Source: Bacteroides sp. 51 (GTDB lineage Bacteria > Bacteroidota > Bacteroidia > Bacteroidales > Bacteroidaceae). Taken from it: DNA of 64,000 bases. Of the stretch, positions 7,846 through 18,787 are shown piece after piece. Where the stretch lies: positions 1 to 64,000 of the forward strand of contig NZ_QVMI01000021.1 in assembly GCF_010500965.1 (NCBI RefSeq). Direction: 5' to 3'. Under the pieces are notes generated by a model, which made no database searches, had not been told where the DNA came from, and was given only the letters and a program-made list of their open reading frames with translations. Numbering within the stretch: position 1 is the first letter of the stretch; every line of letters begins with the position of its first letter. A program made the position numbers and the translations under genes.

Positions 7846-10800
7846 TCATTTTTTCTTCTTGTGTTTCGCCGCAAAAGAAGTAGGTGTTTCGCCAAACATT
7901 TTCTTGAAAGAATTAGTAAAATAGGGCTGACTTTCTATTCCGATTTGCATCATTATTTCCCTCATAGTCATATTCTCTTCAATAATCAGCCTTGCAGCTT
8001 TTCGTAACCGGTAATTTAAAACAAATTCTACGACTGATTTACCTGTGAGTTTTTTTACTTTAGTATATAGTTTACTTCTGCTCATAGAAAGCTCACTGGC
8101 AATCAGATTCACATCCATTTCGGATTGGTCCAGATTTCGTTCCAGAAAATCAGTAATATGTTTTAGAAATTTATTGTCCTGCTCGTTAGATGACAGTTCA
8201 CTGCTATCAGCATAATAATTTTTTGCGTAATGCTCTTTAAGCAGCTGTTGGTTTTTAAATATATTATGTATGGATAATCTAAGATAGTCAAGATCGATTG
8301 GTTTTTCAAAATACAGGTCAGCCCCAGAGTCAACCCCTTCAATTCTACTTTCAAGACTGGTTTTTGCAGTGAGCAGAATAAAAGGTATATGGGATGTATG
8401 GATATCTTTCTTTACATCATTACATAACGAAACGCCATCCTTATGGGGCATCATGATATCACTGATTATAAGATCAAAGTCTATTTCGGCAATCAGCTTG
8501 GAAGCGTCCAATCCATCCGGTGCCTGAAATGTATTAAAATCATCGGACAATGATTCCACAATAAGGGTTCTCAGGTCTTCATTATCTTCTGCTATAAGAA
8601 TCTTTTTTTTAGTTGAAGTCAAAATATTCTCACCCATTTCCTCCGCATTGATAATTTCCTCGTTTTCAGTTTGATAGTTTATATCCTCTTTTTCGACTTT
8701 AAAATCAGACTCGGCAAAAATAGTTGAATCAACAGGCAGATCAATGACAAAATCAGTTCCACAATTTCTTTCACTATAGATGGTTATACTTCCTTTATGC
8801 AATAACACCAAACTTTTTACCAGTGCCAATCCGATACCCGTTCCCAGATGCGAATCGGTATTCACCGTATTTACTTTATAGAACCTTTCGAAAACACTAC
8901 TAATGGATTCTTTTGATATCCCTACCCCGGTATCGCTAACAATCATACTGAATGTTTCATAACCCGAAACGTCTCCTATCTTATAGCTGTTACCATATTT
9001 TGAAACATATTTCTCTGCTCCGGACCGGATTTCTATTGTAATACATCCTTTTTCCGGACTGTATTTAAATGCATTATTCAGCAGATTCATAACCACCTTT
9101 CCCAGCACATTTTTGTCCAGATAAATATCATTAGGTAACCGGATATCACATTTTACCTTGAAATCAATGTTCCTTTGTTCCGCATAATCGGTAAAGTCGG
9201 CAGCTATTTCGGTAATAAAGTTATTGATATTAATAGGTTCCAAAGATAGTTTCATCTTGCCGTTTTCCACTGTTCTGAAATCCATTAATTCATTAACCAA
9301 ATTTAGTAATCGCTGTGCATTACCATTTAATATCCTGTAATAATATTCTTTAAGCCCCTCTTTCCTCAATTTATCAAGTGCAGCAATAATCAGAGAAAGA
9401 GGTGTTCTGAAATCGTGCGAGATATTGGTAAAAAAGCGAAGCTGTGTCTGATGAATCTGCTCTTGTTTGTCTTTCTCTATGGCCTCCAGATAGAGTTGCA
9501 TCTTGAGTCTCTTTTTTTCGATATAATAGCGGATAATGATAAATGCAATACTTATAACAATCAGGAAATATACAACATATGCGGGCCAGCTAAACCATGG
9601 AGCTGGTTTTCTTATTATTTTAAATACACTGGGAGTATCTCCCCATATACCGTCATTATTTGCTGTATAAACTTCAAAAGAATACGTACCTGCAGGTACT
9701 TTAGAATACATGGCGGTTCTGTTTGAAGCAGTGGTTTCAATCCAGTTCTCATCATACCCCAGAAGCCTGTATTTGAAAAGATTCTTTTCGGGTATGTGGT
9801 AGTTGTCGGAAGAAAACCGGAAACCAAAATTAGACTGATCATAATCTAATGTTATCACCGGAAGGGAATCTTTCAGCGTATAATCGGCATGAACTGATTT
9901 ATGATCAATATAGAAGTCGGAGATAATTACTTTGGGATTGTATCTATTGCGGGATATTTCGCGGGGTTCAACTATAGTAAACCCGTTTGTTCCGCCAAAG
10001 TATAGTTTATTGTCCTGTCCTTTCATCACAGCCAATGGATAGTAAACCTGTCCTTGAGTACCTTCCCGCTTATCAAACTTTTGAAGATTATTTTGGGTTA
10101 TATTATAGGCATACAGACCATCATCTGTACCCATCCATATAATTTCGTTATCATAACATATACTGTAAATTGAATAGATTGTATTTGATATATAATCTTT
10201 CAAGAAAACAAAAGAAGATGTGTTGGTATCAAATTTTATCAATCCATTGGCAATCGTTCCGATCCAGATATTTCCCGAATCATCCAGACAGAATGTATAA
10301 AGCCCCATATAGATAGCCCCATTGAGTGCCATTTTTTCTACCTGTTTATCTTTTGTATCTACCCTGTAGAGATGTTTGTTGGTAATTACCCACAAATATT
10401 TCTCTCCTTGCTTTAAAATATCGAATATAAAACTATCACTATTATCTTCTATCAGGTTAATGTGTTCGAATGTTTGGGTATCAAATGAAAAATAAGATAT
10501 TTGAGGCTTGTAGTGTTGATAGGCAATCCATAAGCCTAAATCATTGTCGAGGATAACTTTACGGATATCATTTACCAATAAAGAATTGGGATTATCTTTT
10601 ATATTCTGGAAATGATGTATGGCATTCGTTTTCGGCTGGTAATAATCCAATCCACCTTTGAACATCCCGATCCATAGATTCTGATGATTATCAACCACCA
10701 TAGACTTTACATTGTTGTAGCTTAGTCCATTATTTATAGTAAGATGAAAATAACTGCCGGTTTCTTTATCAATACGGTTAATTCCCCCACCTTCTGTGCC

Positions 10801-11877
10801 TACCCATAAATACTTCCGATCTTCGGCAAATGAGCTTGCCAGTACATGGTTTAATTCACTATTTTGCGGAGTGTACGATTTAAAGGCATGGCTTTCATTG
10901 ATATTAATATAACAGATTTTCCCCGAATATGTGCCTAACCATACATTACCTTGCCTGTCATCATTAATGCACCAGATGGAATTGTTTGGTAAACTAAACG
11001 GATCTGTTTCCGAATGGGTGTAATGAGTAAGTTTTTGGTTTTGGGGGTTCAATATATACAAGCCGTTAATCGTAATGAACCATAAGTTCCCTCTCTTGTC
11101 GATAAAAAGATTTCTTCTTCTGGTATTATTGTTCACTTCGGGAATTAATCCATAATAATCTTCTATCTGAAAGGTGGAGAGGTCTATTTTATATAGTCCG
11201 TATTTATCGGTGTTTACCCATAATTTCCCTTGATGAGCATAGGCTTGCACAATGCCGGAGTCATCATTGGGTAGCGACTGACATATAGTAAATTCATGTT
11301 TTGCCGGATTGTACCTATATATTTTATGTCGAATAAAAGCATATACTTCACTATTGTATATGCAGATGTTGGTGTTCATAAAAGCTACTGAATCGCCGTC
11401 AACGAGTGGTTCATCAAAGGTTCCATCTTTTTCCAATAATCCCCATTTGCTGTTTTTCCGCACCCATATGTTACTATTTTTATCAATTTGTATATCTGAC
11501 ACTTTGTCGGATAAGCGTTTAAAAGTATCGGTAATGGGCGTATAACTGTAAATACCATTGTCGGTATTGACATATAAATTACCATATGAATCGGATGCCA
11601 TAGTATCGAAAACCCATCGAGTAGTATCGCTGATGGCAGCAAAGTAGGGATAAAACCTTTTGTATTCGAATCCGTCAAAACGATACAGTTCATAGTCCAT
11701 CATTATCCATACAAACCCATTTTCATCCTGTTCGATAGCTTTTACGCCATCATAGTAAAAACCACCATCGGGCGACATGGTTCGGAATTTATAGTTCTCG
11801 GAACTATAAATGGATTGACATGTAAACAGAAGGATGAATGAAAGAAAGAAAATAGAATTCAGATTCTTTATACACAT
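7846..11877 (-). CDS. hybrid two-component system regulator (HTCS)
   Basis: A 1343-residue one-protein sensor and transcription factor of the kind that controls polysaccharide loci in Bacteroidota. Order: signal peptide (1-25); two seven-bladed propellers of reg_prop repeats in the periplasm (about 30-660, with repeated NxWIGT/NLWIG blades); Y_Y_Y domain (about 680-750); one membrane span near 765 (VVYFLIVISIAFIIIRYY); HisKA with phospho-acceptor His in FFTNISHDFRTP near 821; HATPase with DTGVGI and GTGIGLALV; a receiver domain with phospho-acceptor Asp in ISDIMMP near 1139; and a C-terminal AraC-type DNA-binding domain (about 1240-1343). It most likely senses oligosaccharides released by the adjacent pectin enzymes and activates the SusC operon; the ligand is inferred. 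It is transcribed on its own behind the lipoprotein gene. Confidence 0.95.
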   Translation of the reverse strand: MCIKNLNSIFFLSFILLFTCQSIYSSENYKFRTMSPDGGFYYDGVKAIEQDENGFVWIMMDYELYRFDGFEYKRFYPYFAAISDTTRWVFDTMASDSYGNLYVNTDNGIYSYTPITDTFKRLSDKVSDIQIDKNSNIWVRKNSKWGLLEKDGTFDEPLVDGDSVAFMNTNICIYNSEVYAFIRHKIYRYNPAKHEFTICQSLPNDDSGIVQAYAHQGKLWVNTDKYGLYKIDLSTFQIEDYYGLIPEVNNNTRRRNLFIDKRGNLWFITINGLYILNPQNQKLTHYTHSETDPFSLPNNSIWCINDDRQGNVWLGTYSGKICYININESHAFKSYTPQNSELNHVLASSFAEDRKYLWVGTEGGGINRIDKETGSYFHLTINNGLSYNNVKSMVVDNHQNLWIGMFKGGLDYYQPKTNAIHHFQNIKDNPNSLLVNDIRKVILDNDLGLWIAYQHYKPQISYFSFDTQTFEHINLIEDNSDSFIFDILKQGEKYLWVITNKHLYRVDTKDKQVEKMALNGAIYMGLYTFCLDDSGNIWIGTIANGLIKFDTNTSSFVFLKDYISNTIYSIYSICYDNEIIWMGTDDGLYAYNITQNNLQKFDKREGTQGQVYYPLAVMKGQDNKLYFGGTNGFTIVEPREISRNRYNPKVIISDFYIDHKSVHADYTLKDSLPVITLDYDQSNFGFRFSSDNYHIPEKNLFKYRLLGYDENWIETTASNRTAMYSKVPAGTYSFEVYTANNDGIWGDTPSVFKIIRKPAPWFSWPAYVVYFLIVISIAFIIIRYYIEKKRLKMQLYLEAIEKDKQEQIHQTQLRFFTNISHDFRTPLSLIIAALDKLRKEGLKEYYYRILNGNAQRLLNLVNELMDFRTVENGKMKLSLEPININNFITEIAADFTDYAEQRNIDFKVKCDIRLPNDIYLDKNVLGKVVMNLLNNAFKYSPEKGCITIEIRSGAEKYVSKYGNSYKIGDVSGYETFSMIVSDTGVGISKESISSVFERFYKVNTVNTDSHLGTGIGLALVKSLVLLHKGSITIYSERNCGTDFVIDLPVDSTIFAESDFKVEKEDINYQTENEEIINAEEMGENILTSTKKKILIAEDNEDLRTLIVESLSDDFNTFQAPDGLDASKLIAEIDFDLIISDIMMPHKDGVSLCNDVKKDIHTSHIPFILLTAKTSLESRIEGVDSGADLYFEKPIDLDYLRLSIHNIFKNQQLLKEHYAKNYYADSSELSSNEQDNKFLKHITDFLERNLDQSEMDVNLIASELSMSRSKLYTKVKKLTGKSVVEFVLNYRLRKAARLIIEENMTMREIMMQIGIESQPYFTNSFKKMFGETPTSFAAKHKKKK

Positions 11878-11926
11878 AAGCAGGTTGTATTAAAATGGTT
11901 TAGGCGACTCCTTTATGAAACGGAAT

Positions 11927-11962
11927 AAGCAGGATACATACATTTTTAGTAGTATCCTGCTT
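11927..11962 (-). terminator. hairpin between PUL lipoprotein and HTCS
   Basis: AAGCAGGATAC (11927-11937) and GTATCCTGCTT (11952-11962) form a perfect 11-bp stem with a 14-base loop just after the stop of the lipoprotein gene on the minus strand. No long T-run follows, so it may slow or partly stop read-through into the HTCS gene. TAAATTTG at 11979-11972 could be a -7 box for the HTCS gene. Confidence 0.5.
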
Positions 11963-11989
11963 AAAATTAATCAAATTTATTCGATTTTC

Positions 11990-13165
11990 CTATCTATTAT
12001 ATACATAGACTTTGATATCGCCTACTGAAACGTTACCATCTTCTTCGTAGTTCCAGTCTGGTTTACCAGCTCTGAGATGCCCCTTGACAAAGTTGATTCT
12101 CAGGTATTGAATTTCTTGGAATTTCTCATCCTCCGGTTCTCCGAGGCCAAATACCTGGTATTTTTCGACTTGCAGCTCCTGGGTTTCATATGTACCTAGA
12201 TCAATCCATGCATCAGATGCCGATTTCTTGCCTTGCAAGGTAAATATGTAACATTGCAAATGTCCATAGTTTAGGCTTCGGTGCCTGTAATATAACTGTG
12301 AATATTTTATCACCTCTCCAAAGTCGATATCCAAATAACATGCCGGGCTATAGTTTGGACGTTTCAAAATATCAGGCGCCCAGAAGGTTGAGTTCTTATC
12401 GTCCAACAATGCTTCCAATGAACCTTCTTTAGTTTCCAGATTGGAAGACAACATACCAGCATTCATCGGCATTTCAACATACATAGGAGCTTCAGCAATA
12501 ATTGTCATTTTGGATTCGGCCGTTTGTTTACCTCTGTCATTGGATGTAATAAAGATACTGGTCGATTCTCCGATTTCACCAACAGCTGTTATCACCCCAT
12601 TTTGATCTACTGTTGCAATTGATTCATCTTCTGAATAATAGGACACTGTTTTATCAGAGGCATTACTTGGATTGATTGTTACGAATTTACTAAGATCGAA
12701 CGTTTTTCCTACCTCAATTTCAGAATACTGTCCTGACGACCCCAGGTTAATGCTTGATACCAAAACGATATGACTGTAAACCCTCACAGGATATTTCACA
12801 TATATATTGGGATCTTTTTCCAAAGATACTATTATTGTATCTATTCCCAAAGGCGATGGAATTTCACCTTCGGCTGGTGTTTTTACCAGTGGCGTAATGA
12901 GCCCATCAGGAGTAATTTCAATTGCTCCTGTCGTAGTTCCGGTCAGTGAATATTTTACTTTGGATGTCAAATCCTGTGGCATAACAAAAACCTCTAGTTG
13001 AAGCGTTTTATTATCTTCCATCCGAATGAATTTCTTGTCGCTATCGGCCTCAACTCCTTTCACTGAGATATTTCCATTTCTTACATCATCATAATCATTA
13101 CTACATCCATAGAATGCCAGTGATAATGAGATGATACTTATAAGTAAATATATATTTTTCTTCAT
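11990..13165 (-). CDS. surface lipoprotein with Big2-like and F5/8 type C domains
   Basis: A 391-residue lipoprotein (signal peptide ending LAFYGCSNDYDD, lipobox Cys at about 21, acidic run after it as expected for surface export). Residues about 30-130 form an Ig-like fold; about 145-225 a Big_2 domain (VTINPSNASDKTVSYYSEDESIATVDQNGVI); about 245-390 a discoidin/F5-8 type C domain (LLDDKNSTFWAP, CYLDIDFGEVIKYSQLYYRH). It follows susD, the usual position of SusE/SusF or surface glycan-binding proteins, and most likely binds the polysaccharide on the cell surface. Last gene of the susC-susD operon on the minus strand. Substrate binding is an inference. Confidence 0.82.
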   Translation of the reverse strand: MKKNIYLLISIISLSLAFYGCSNDYDDVRNGNISVKGVEADSDKKFIRMEDNKTLQLEVFVMPQDLTSKVKYSLTGTTTGAIEITPDGLITPLVKTPAEGEIPSPLGIDTIIVSLEKDPNIYVKYPVRVYSHIVLVSSINLGSSGQYSEIEVGKTFDLSKFVTINPSNASDKTVSYYSEDESIATVDQNGVITAVGEIGESTSIFITSNDRGKQTAESKMTIIAEAPMYVEMPMNAGMLSSNLETKEGSLEALLDDKNSTFWAPDILKRPNYSPACYLDIDFGEVIKYSQLYYRHRSLNYGHLQCYIFTLQGKKSASDAWIDLGTYETQELQVEKYQVFGLGEPEDEKFQEIQYLRINFVKGHLRAGKPDWNYEEDGNVSVGDIKVYVYNR

Positions 13166-13187
13166 TGCAATAAGTTTTAATTATCTA

Positions 13188-15188
13188 TCAATTCTTTTTC
13201 CAGCCCGGGTTTTGTACCAGATTTGGATTCAGTTGCAATTCTTTTAATGGTATAGGGAAATAATACCTACGGTCATCCCATGGCAAGACTCCATCAATTA
13301 CGCGGGGGGATTGTGCCCAAGGTACGATAAACCCTTCAGAATCGACAAATGTATTTATATTCTTCTGATACTTAGGCGCTGCCGTTTCTTTAATTCCGGT
13401 TACAGGATTTACCTTATCAATTCTTCCGTCATACAGTGCTTCTTTTACAGCAGTCATTTTCATACCCCTCAACGGTACTGTAAATAACTTACCTGCTTTC
13501 CAACGCATCAGGTCTTCGTATCTTTTGCCCTCCATCATCATTTCAACACGACGTTCACGTCTTACCTCACGAACGATAGGCGGAACAGAGTAATCCAGTT
13601 TTTCGGTATAAATAGCATCGAGACGCGGATCGTTTGGAATATTACTTAAGCTCAATTTAGCTTTCGGATATTTAACGAAGTCAAACCCGGCTCTTTCTCT
13701 TAAAGCATTTACAGTTAGGTCTAAATCGCCATCTGTTATTGTTCCAAGTTCAGCTTTGGCTTCGGCATAGATCAACAATAATTCTCCATAGCGGAATATG
13801 TGTGCGGTTTGCTTTCCTTTAGGGTTATCATCCCATATCCCTTTATTGGGAAGAAAGTGTTTGATAAACCGATAACCAGTCACTGTTGAATTATACTTTT
13901 TATCTGGCGACCCTCCTCCTGTATCTTGAGTGATACGAGGATATATAATTCCAACCTCTTCAATTCCATATTTACCTCCTGCATCATAGTCAAATACGGA
14001 AGCATATTCTCCTGGTCTGCAAATGGTTTGGGTTAAACGGGGGTCGCGGTTATCCAGTTCTTCCCACAAGCCATCATATCCTTTAAACAATGGGTTACTA
14101 ACGTAACTGCCGGGAGCGCCGCTGGTATAAATAGGTTGTCCGTCTATACACAAGTACTCCTCCAACACACCTAGCGGGGCTCCACACGGATAACGGGTAT
14201 GGTTGTTCATTCCCCAATAACGAGCCACATTTGTTCCTACTGTAGCACCATCGTATACACGAGCCAAAATGGTTTCTTTATTTCCATACTTGCTAGGATG
14301 GTCGGTTTGAGAGAAAAGTTGCCAATAAGAATCTGTCGCACTGGCATCTTTGTAAAGTTGATAACGCCCTTTGCTTATAATCTCGTTGGCGGCTTTCGCA
14401 CTTTCTTCCAGGAATTTGGCTGCGGTGGACTGCAAATTCAGTTCCGTATGGTATTTACGGAATGTGCCTTCGAACAAACAGAACTTAGCTTTCAGGAATA
14501 ACGCCTGATCTTGGTTCACACGGTCGGCTGGCTCAGCGTTGTCTAGTAAATTGTCCACCGCAAAATTGATACAAGTCATTATACTATCAACCAACTCAAC
14601 ACGTGGTGTTCTGGCTCCGTACAGTTCTGGTGAATCCAAAGATAATTCTTTGGTAAGCCATGGCACTTCGCCCAACGCCAATAGTTTGGTATAATAATCC
14701 ATTGCTTTGAAGAAATAGGCTTCCGCCGCCCATTTTTTCAGGTCATCGGGATTTGTTACGCTAATTTCCTGATAATGATTCAGGAAATAATTGACTTTTC
14801 TCAAGCTTTTCCACTCCCATGGGGCATCATAATACGCAGGAGCAGTATTAGGCGTTTCGTAAGTTCCTGCCAATTTACCATCCGGAGTGGTTCCGGCATA
14901 AACAGCATTATCGCTGAATATATCGCTATAAACGATAGGACTTCCACCTCCGGCTAAACCCAAGAAAGTTTTTATTGCGGTAGTTACATTTGTTTCGCCC
15001 CTACCATGTCCAATTATATAATATTGGTATAGTCCATCTAAATACAAAGACAAGTCGTCTTCTTTCGTAAAGAATGTCCCATCGGCCATCTTATCTACCG
15101 GATCTTGCTGCATAAAATCATCATTACAGGCGGTGAATACCGTTGTAATTATGAACATTGCCAGTAAAATTTTATATATATTTTTCAT
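13188..15188 (-). CDS. SusD/RagB-family outer-membrane lipoprotein
   Basis: A 666-residue surface lipoprotein (ITTVFTACNDDFMQQDP, lipobox Cys near 21) that caps the SusC transporter and binds glycan. It carries the tetratricopeptide-like SusD fold: WKSLRKVNYFLNHY, WAAEAYFFKAMDYYTKLLALGEVPW, the RPGEYASVFDYD region, HIFRYGELLLIYAEAKAELG, and the C-terminal VRRERRVEMMMEGKRYEDLMRWKAGK signature near 560. It is longer than SusD itself (551 residues), like many pectin-locus members. It starts 12 bases after susC ends and precedes the discoidin lipoprotein. Confidence 0.94.
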   Translation of the reverse strand: MKNIYKILLAMFIITTVFTACNDDFMQQDPVDKMADGTFFTKEDDLSLYLDGLYQYYIIGHGRGETNVTTAIKTFLGLAGGGSPIVYSDIFSDNAVYAGTTPDGKLAGTYETPNTAPAYYDAPWEWKSLRKVNYFLNHYQEISVTNPDDLKKWAAEAYFFKAMDYYTKLLALGEVPWLTKELSLDSPELYGARTPRVELVDSIMTCINFAVDNLLDNAEPADRVNQDQALFLKAKFCLFEGTFRKYHTELNLQSTAAKFLEESAKAANEIISKGRYQLYKDASATDSYWQLFSQTDHPSKYGNKETILARVYDGATVGTNVARYWGMNNHTRYPCGAPLGVLEEYLCIDGQPIYTSGAPGSYVSNPLFKGYDGLWEELDNRDPRLTQTICRPGEYASVFDYDAGGKYGIEEVGIIYPRITQDTGGGSPDKKYNSTVTGYRFIKHFLPNKGIWDDNPKGKQTAHIFRYGELLLIYAEAKAELGTITDGDLDLTVNALRERAGFDFVKYPKAKLSLSNIPNDPRLDAIYTEKLDYSVPPIVREVRRERRVEMMMEGKRYEDLMRWKAGKLFTVPLRGMKMTAVKEALYDGRIDKVNPVTGIKETAAPKYQKNINTFVDSEGFIVPWAQSPRVIDGVLPWDDRRYYFPIPLKELQLNPNLVQNPGWKKN

Positions 15189-15200
15189 TTTTGTATTGTA

Positions 15201-18200
15201 TTAAAATCCAACTTGAACACCTAAAGCCACAGTACGCTTGGCTGGATAAGAACTCCTTATATACTCCGGATCAAAGTATTTTGGTATGTCTGATATGGTA
15301 AACAGATTATAACCTGATACATGTATCCTTACCTTATTGAGTTTGATTTTACTTATAAGCGATTTAGGTAAGCTATATCCCAATACGGCCTGACGCAAGG
15401 ATATATAAGATGCATCCAACAGATATCCGCTTTGTGTCCTTCCGGCCACTTCGCTACCGTACATCGGATACTTGGTATTGGTTCTATCGGGCATCCACGA
15501 ATTGTTATAATATTCCCATGAGCCTGCACCTTTTCCCCAATACATTTCGGTAGATTCAACCCAGTAATCTCTTTTTCCTACACCCTGGAATAGCAAATCG
15601 AGGTCAAACCCTTTATATTGAAGTCCCAGGTTGATAGAATAGCGGTAACGGGGAGTATTATTTCCAATGATACGCCGGTCTCCCGGATCATCTACCGTGC
15701 TTTGTCCTGCCGTAATAATACCATCTCCATTTATATCGTGGTACCATAAGTAGCCAGGATATACTATTTCGTTATTGAATACCGGACCATGATATATTGG
15801 ACTTGTGCCATTTAATACCAGATTACCTTCACTATCCAGTTCAAAGTCTTCTTTCTGCAAAATTCCTCCGGTTTCATATCCCCATATTTCGCCCACATAC
15901 ATGCCTGCATATGTTTTTCCGTCTCCGATTGTTTTTTTCTCGTTAGAAGGGTCTTTTGTAACCTTTGCTTTATAATCGGATATAGATAAACCGATATTAT
16001 AGTTAAGTCCACAAGAAAGCCTGTCTCTCCATTTAGCTTGGAATTCCCATCCGCGGTTTCTTAATTCTCCACCATTTTCCCAAGGTAGTGTTCCTCCCAC
16101 CAATGCGGGGTATTCCTTACCACCGGCCAACAAGATATCGGATGTTGTTCTTTCGTATATATCAAAAGAGGCTTCTAATCTATTCTGTAAAGCTGCTACA
16201 TCGACCCCAATGTTTGTTGAGGTGGCTTTCTCCCATGTTAACCGGGGACTCGGAATGTTTGGTGGCGTAATACCCGTACCAAAACGTTCACCGCCAAAAT
16301 AATAGTAAGCATTTTCCTGACCAAATACAGACTGATATGGATATTCACTGCCCGGCTGACTTCCGAGTTCGCCCCACGATCCTCTGATTTTCAGGTTATC
16401 GAGCCAGTCTTTTGTTTTTTGCATAAACTTCTCTTCCGAGATTCTCCAACCTAGTGAGAATGTAGGATAGGTTTGAAAACGATTTGATTTCGGGAACTTG
16501 GAGCTACCATCGTAGCGAATATCGAATTCAAATAAATAGCGACTTCTATAATCATACATCAAACGTCCGAAAATGGCTCGTGCTGTGGTTACATAGTTGC
16601 TTACGGAAGAAGTATTCTTAGTTGCATCTTCCACCAAAGCCGGATTCAGGATGTATGGATCAAGCATTTTCACCAGACCGATATAGCTTTGTGAGTATTT
16701 ATTTCTTTCCTGGTTTACGCCGACCAAGGCAGAAACATTATGGTCGTTTGCGAATGTCTTTGTATAATTGGCATACAAGTTTATGGCATACCGGTCGGTG
16801 GTCGACTTAGTAATATTTCCTGTATTCTCTTCAGCCCATCTGTACTCAAGTTCTTGCCATGAATTATTTACCCTACCTTGTCTGGGTGATGTTGACTCTC
16901 TTTTATAGGTAATAGGTGTCAAAGAGAGATCGGCTTTAATAATCAGCTCATTCGGTATGATTATAAATTCGGGCGATATAGACAGGATCGTTGACCTTCT
17001 GGAGGTGGAAGTACGTCCGCTCGAGTAAAGGAAACTTGCCTGATTTTCTGTAGGTGTATTGGGCACTGGATCATCCGCTGCCGTAATCAGGGGTTGATAT
17101 ATGTTCAGTTCAGGATAATATTTTCCTACCGATCCCCAAAGGTCACCATCGCTTCTTTTGGTTGGCGACTTGTAGTTAAAAATATTATAGGCCGCTTTCG
17201 TAGTGACTTTAAATCGGTCGGTTACCTTAGCTGTAAGGCTGAGCGACATATTATAACGTGTCAGATCATCAGGATTTATTTTATACATTCCTTCCTGATT
17301 CTGCGCACCTACCGAAATGTTATAGGCAATCCTGTCGCCTCCACCGTTGATACTGAAATTATGCTTTTGTGTTGGGGTCCAATCTCTTACAAGTTCTTTA
17401 TAAGGATTCGTATTTCCAACCCACTTAATGGAACTATTAAGTCCGTCTGTCATGTAATATGGTTTGTTATTTACAGGGTCATTGATATATGCCTGCATAT
17501 GCTCCAACATCGTTTCATTTTCATCGGTATATTGGGTGCCTTTGGTCCACAATTCCTTATCCAGTCCGGCTTTGTATATATGATATGAGTCTAATATATC
17601 GGGGCGGCCTACCGGTTTATCCCATGATATGTCATAAGAATAGTTTATTCTTGCCTTCTGGTTGAAGGTTCCCGATTTAGTTTGTACCAGAACAACACCA
17701 TACGTAGCCCGGGTACCATAGATAGCGGCTGCCGAGGCATCTTTCAGTACAGATATATTATCAATATCAGCAGGGTTGATCTGGTTCAGGTCTTCGTTCG
17801 TGATTTCGATTCCATCTAAAAGAATAAGGGGTTTACCCGAAATAACATCCATTTTATCAGCGTCGGCCGTAGCTCCGGTTTTATCTTTCCGGGAACGGAT
17901 AGTGGTAGCTCCACGTATATTCAGGTCGGGAACCTTGTTCGGATCTCCTCCTTCAATATTGATATTCAAACCAGGGGCAGCTCCGATCAGTGCCTGACCA
18001 ATATTGGATACAGGTCTGTTTTCGAATGATTTAGCATCGACATTGGATACAGCCGCCGTCAGGTTTACTTTCTTTTGCGACTGAAATCCAATCACTACCA
18101 CTTCTTCCAACAGTTCGGCATCTTCACTCATTATAACATTAAGAGTGGTTTGGTTGCCTACCCGTACTTCCTTATTGGCATATCCTACATAAGAGAATAC

Positions 18201-18506
18201 CAAAACAGAGTTAGCATTTTCTATCGGAAGATCAAATCCTCCATCCATGTTAGTTATGGTTCCATGAGTGGTACCTTTTACAAGTACCGACACACCGATA
18301 AGAGGTTCACCAGTGTCATCCTTAACTATACCTGTAACGCGTTTATTCTGATCAATACCAGTAACAGACTTATCTACATCAGGACTATTACCGGCCGATG
18401 CCGTTTGAACAATCCCGATAGTTGCAAAAAGAACACATAGAATGCCTATCAGGGTTTGACAGGTTTTTCCACGTTGAATCTTAACATGTTTCTTTGCATT
18501 TTTCAT
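15201..18506 (-). CDS. SusC/RagA TonB-linked outer-membrane transporter
   Basis: A 1101-residue TonB-dependent transporter for oligosaccharides. A signal peptide (about 1-38) leads to a carboxypeptidase-D-like domain (about 52-135, VTGIVKDDTGEPLIGVSVLVKG), a TonB box region (EEVVVIGFQSQKK), the plug (about 145-270, ending SVLKDASAAAIYGTRATYGVVLVQTKSG) and a 22-strand barrel finishing in an aromatic residue (VGF). There is no N-terminal STN domain, consistent with control by the HTCS rather than by sigma/FecR. First gene of the operon; a TACGTTTG -7 box lies about 165 bases upstream. Confidence 0.95.
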   Translation of the reverse strand: MKNAKKHVKIQRGKTCQTLIGILCVLFATIGIVQTASAGNSPDVDKSVTGIDQNKRVTGIVKDDTGEPLIGVSVLVKGTTHGTITNMDGGFDLPIENANSVLVFSYVGYANKEVRVGNQTTLNVIMSEDAELLEEVVVIGFQSQKKVNLTAAVSNVDAKSFENRPVSNIGQALIGAAPGLNINIEGGDPNKVPDLNIRGATTIRSRKDKTGATADADKMDVISGKPLILLDGIEITNEDLNQINPADIDNISVLKDASAAAIYGTRATYGVVLVQTKSGTFNQKARINYSYDISWDKPVGRPDILDSYHIYKAGLDKELWTKGTQYTDENETMLEHMQAYINDPVNNKPYYMTDGLNSSIKWVGNTNPYKELVRDWTPTQKHNFSINGGGDRIAYNISVGAQNQEGMYKINPDDLTRYNMSLSLTAKVTDRFKVTTKAAYNIFNYKSPTKRSDGDLWGSVGKYYPELNIYQPLITAADDPVPNTPTENQASFLYSSGRTSTSRRSTILSISPEFIIIPNELIIKADLSLTPITYKRESTSPRQGRVNNSWQELEYRWAEENTGNITKSTTDRYAINLYANYTKTFANDHNVSALVGVNQERNKYSQSYIGLVKMLDPYILNPALVEDATKNTSSVSNYVTTARAIFGRLMYDYRSRYLFEFDIRYDGSSKFPKSNRFQTYPTFSLGWRISEEKFMQKTKDWLDNLKIRGSWGELGSQPGSEYPYQSVFGQENAYYYFGGERFGTGITPPNIPSPRLTWEKATSTNIGVDVAALQNRLEASFDIYERTTSDILLAGGKEYPALVGGTLPWENGGELRNRGWEFQAKWRDRLSCGLNYNIGLSISDYKAKVTKDPSNEKKTIGDGKTYAGMYVGEIWGYETGGILQKEDFELDSEGNLVLNGTSPIYHGPVFNNEIVYPGYLWYHDINGDGIITAGQSTVDDPGDRRIIGNNTPRYRYSINLGLQYKGFDLDLLFQGVGKRDYWVESTEMYWGKGAGSWEYYNNSWMPDRTNTKYPMYGSEVAGRTQSGYLLDASYISLRQAVLGYSLPKSLISKIKLNKVRIHVSGYNLFTISDIPKYFDPEYIRSSYPAKRTVALGVQVGF

Positions 18507-18666
18507 AAAATTGATTGCTTAATTAGTGTATTAGTTTAACTTTTAAGAATTCTCTAGCCTAGTTAAATTTTTCAGGTTACATATTTCATAATTATTATTC
18601 GGTTTTTAATTAGTAATAGATTAATATGGTATTTCCCAAAGGGAATAAGGTTTAAATTACACTATA

Positions 18667-18674
18667 CAAACGTA
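18667..18674 (-). promoter_or_regulatory. -7 box of the susC operon promoter
   Basis: Minus strand TACGTTTG fits TAnnTTTG. No good -33 TTTG at 19-21 bases is seen, as expected for a promoter needing activation by the HTCS. Confidence 0.4.
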
Positions 18675-18787
18675 CAATATCGGCTACAAAGCATCTTACT
18701 GCATTAAATTTTTCTTTTACTCAAATTCAGTTAAATGATTATGGCAATTGGGTACGTTACTTGTTTGACTATTCCGTTATTCTTAGT

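Noticed and set aside
18507-18660. Small RNA or leader gene upstream of susC
   Set aside because: A/T-rich with no stable stem, ORF or terminator that I can see.
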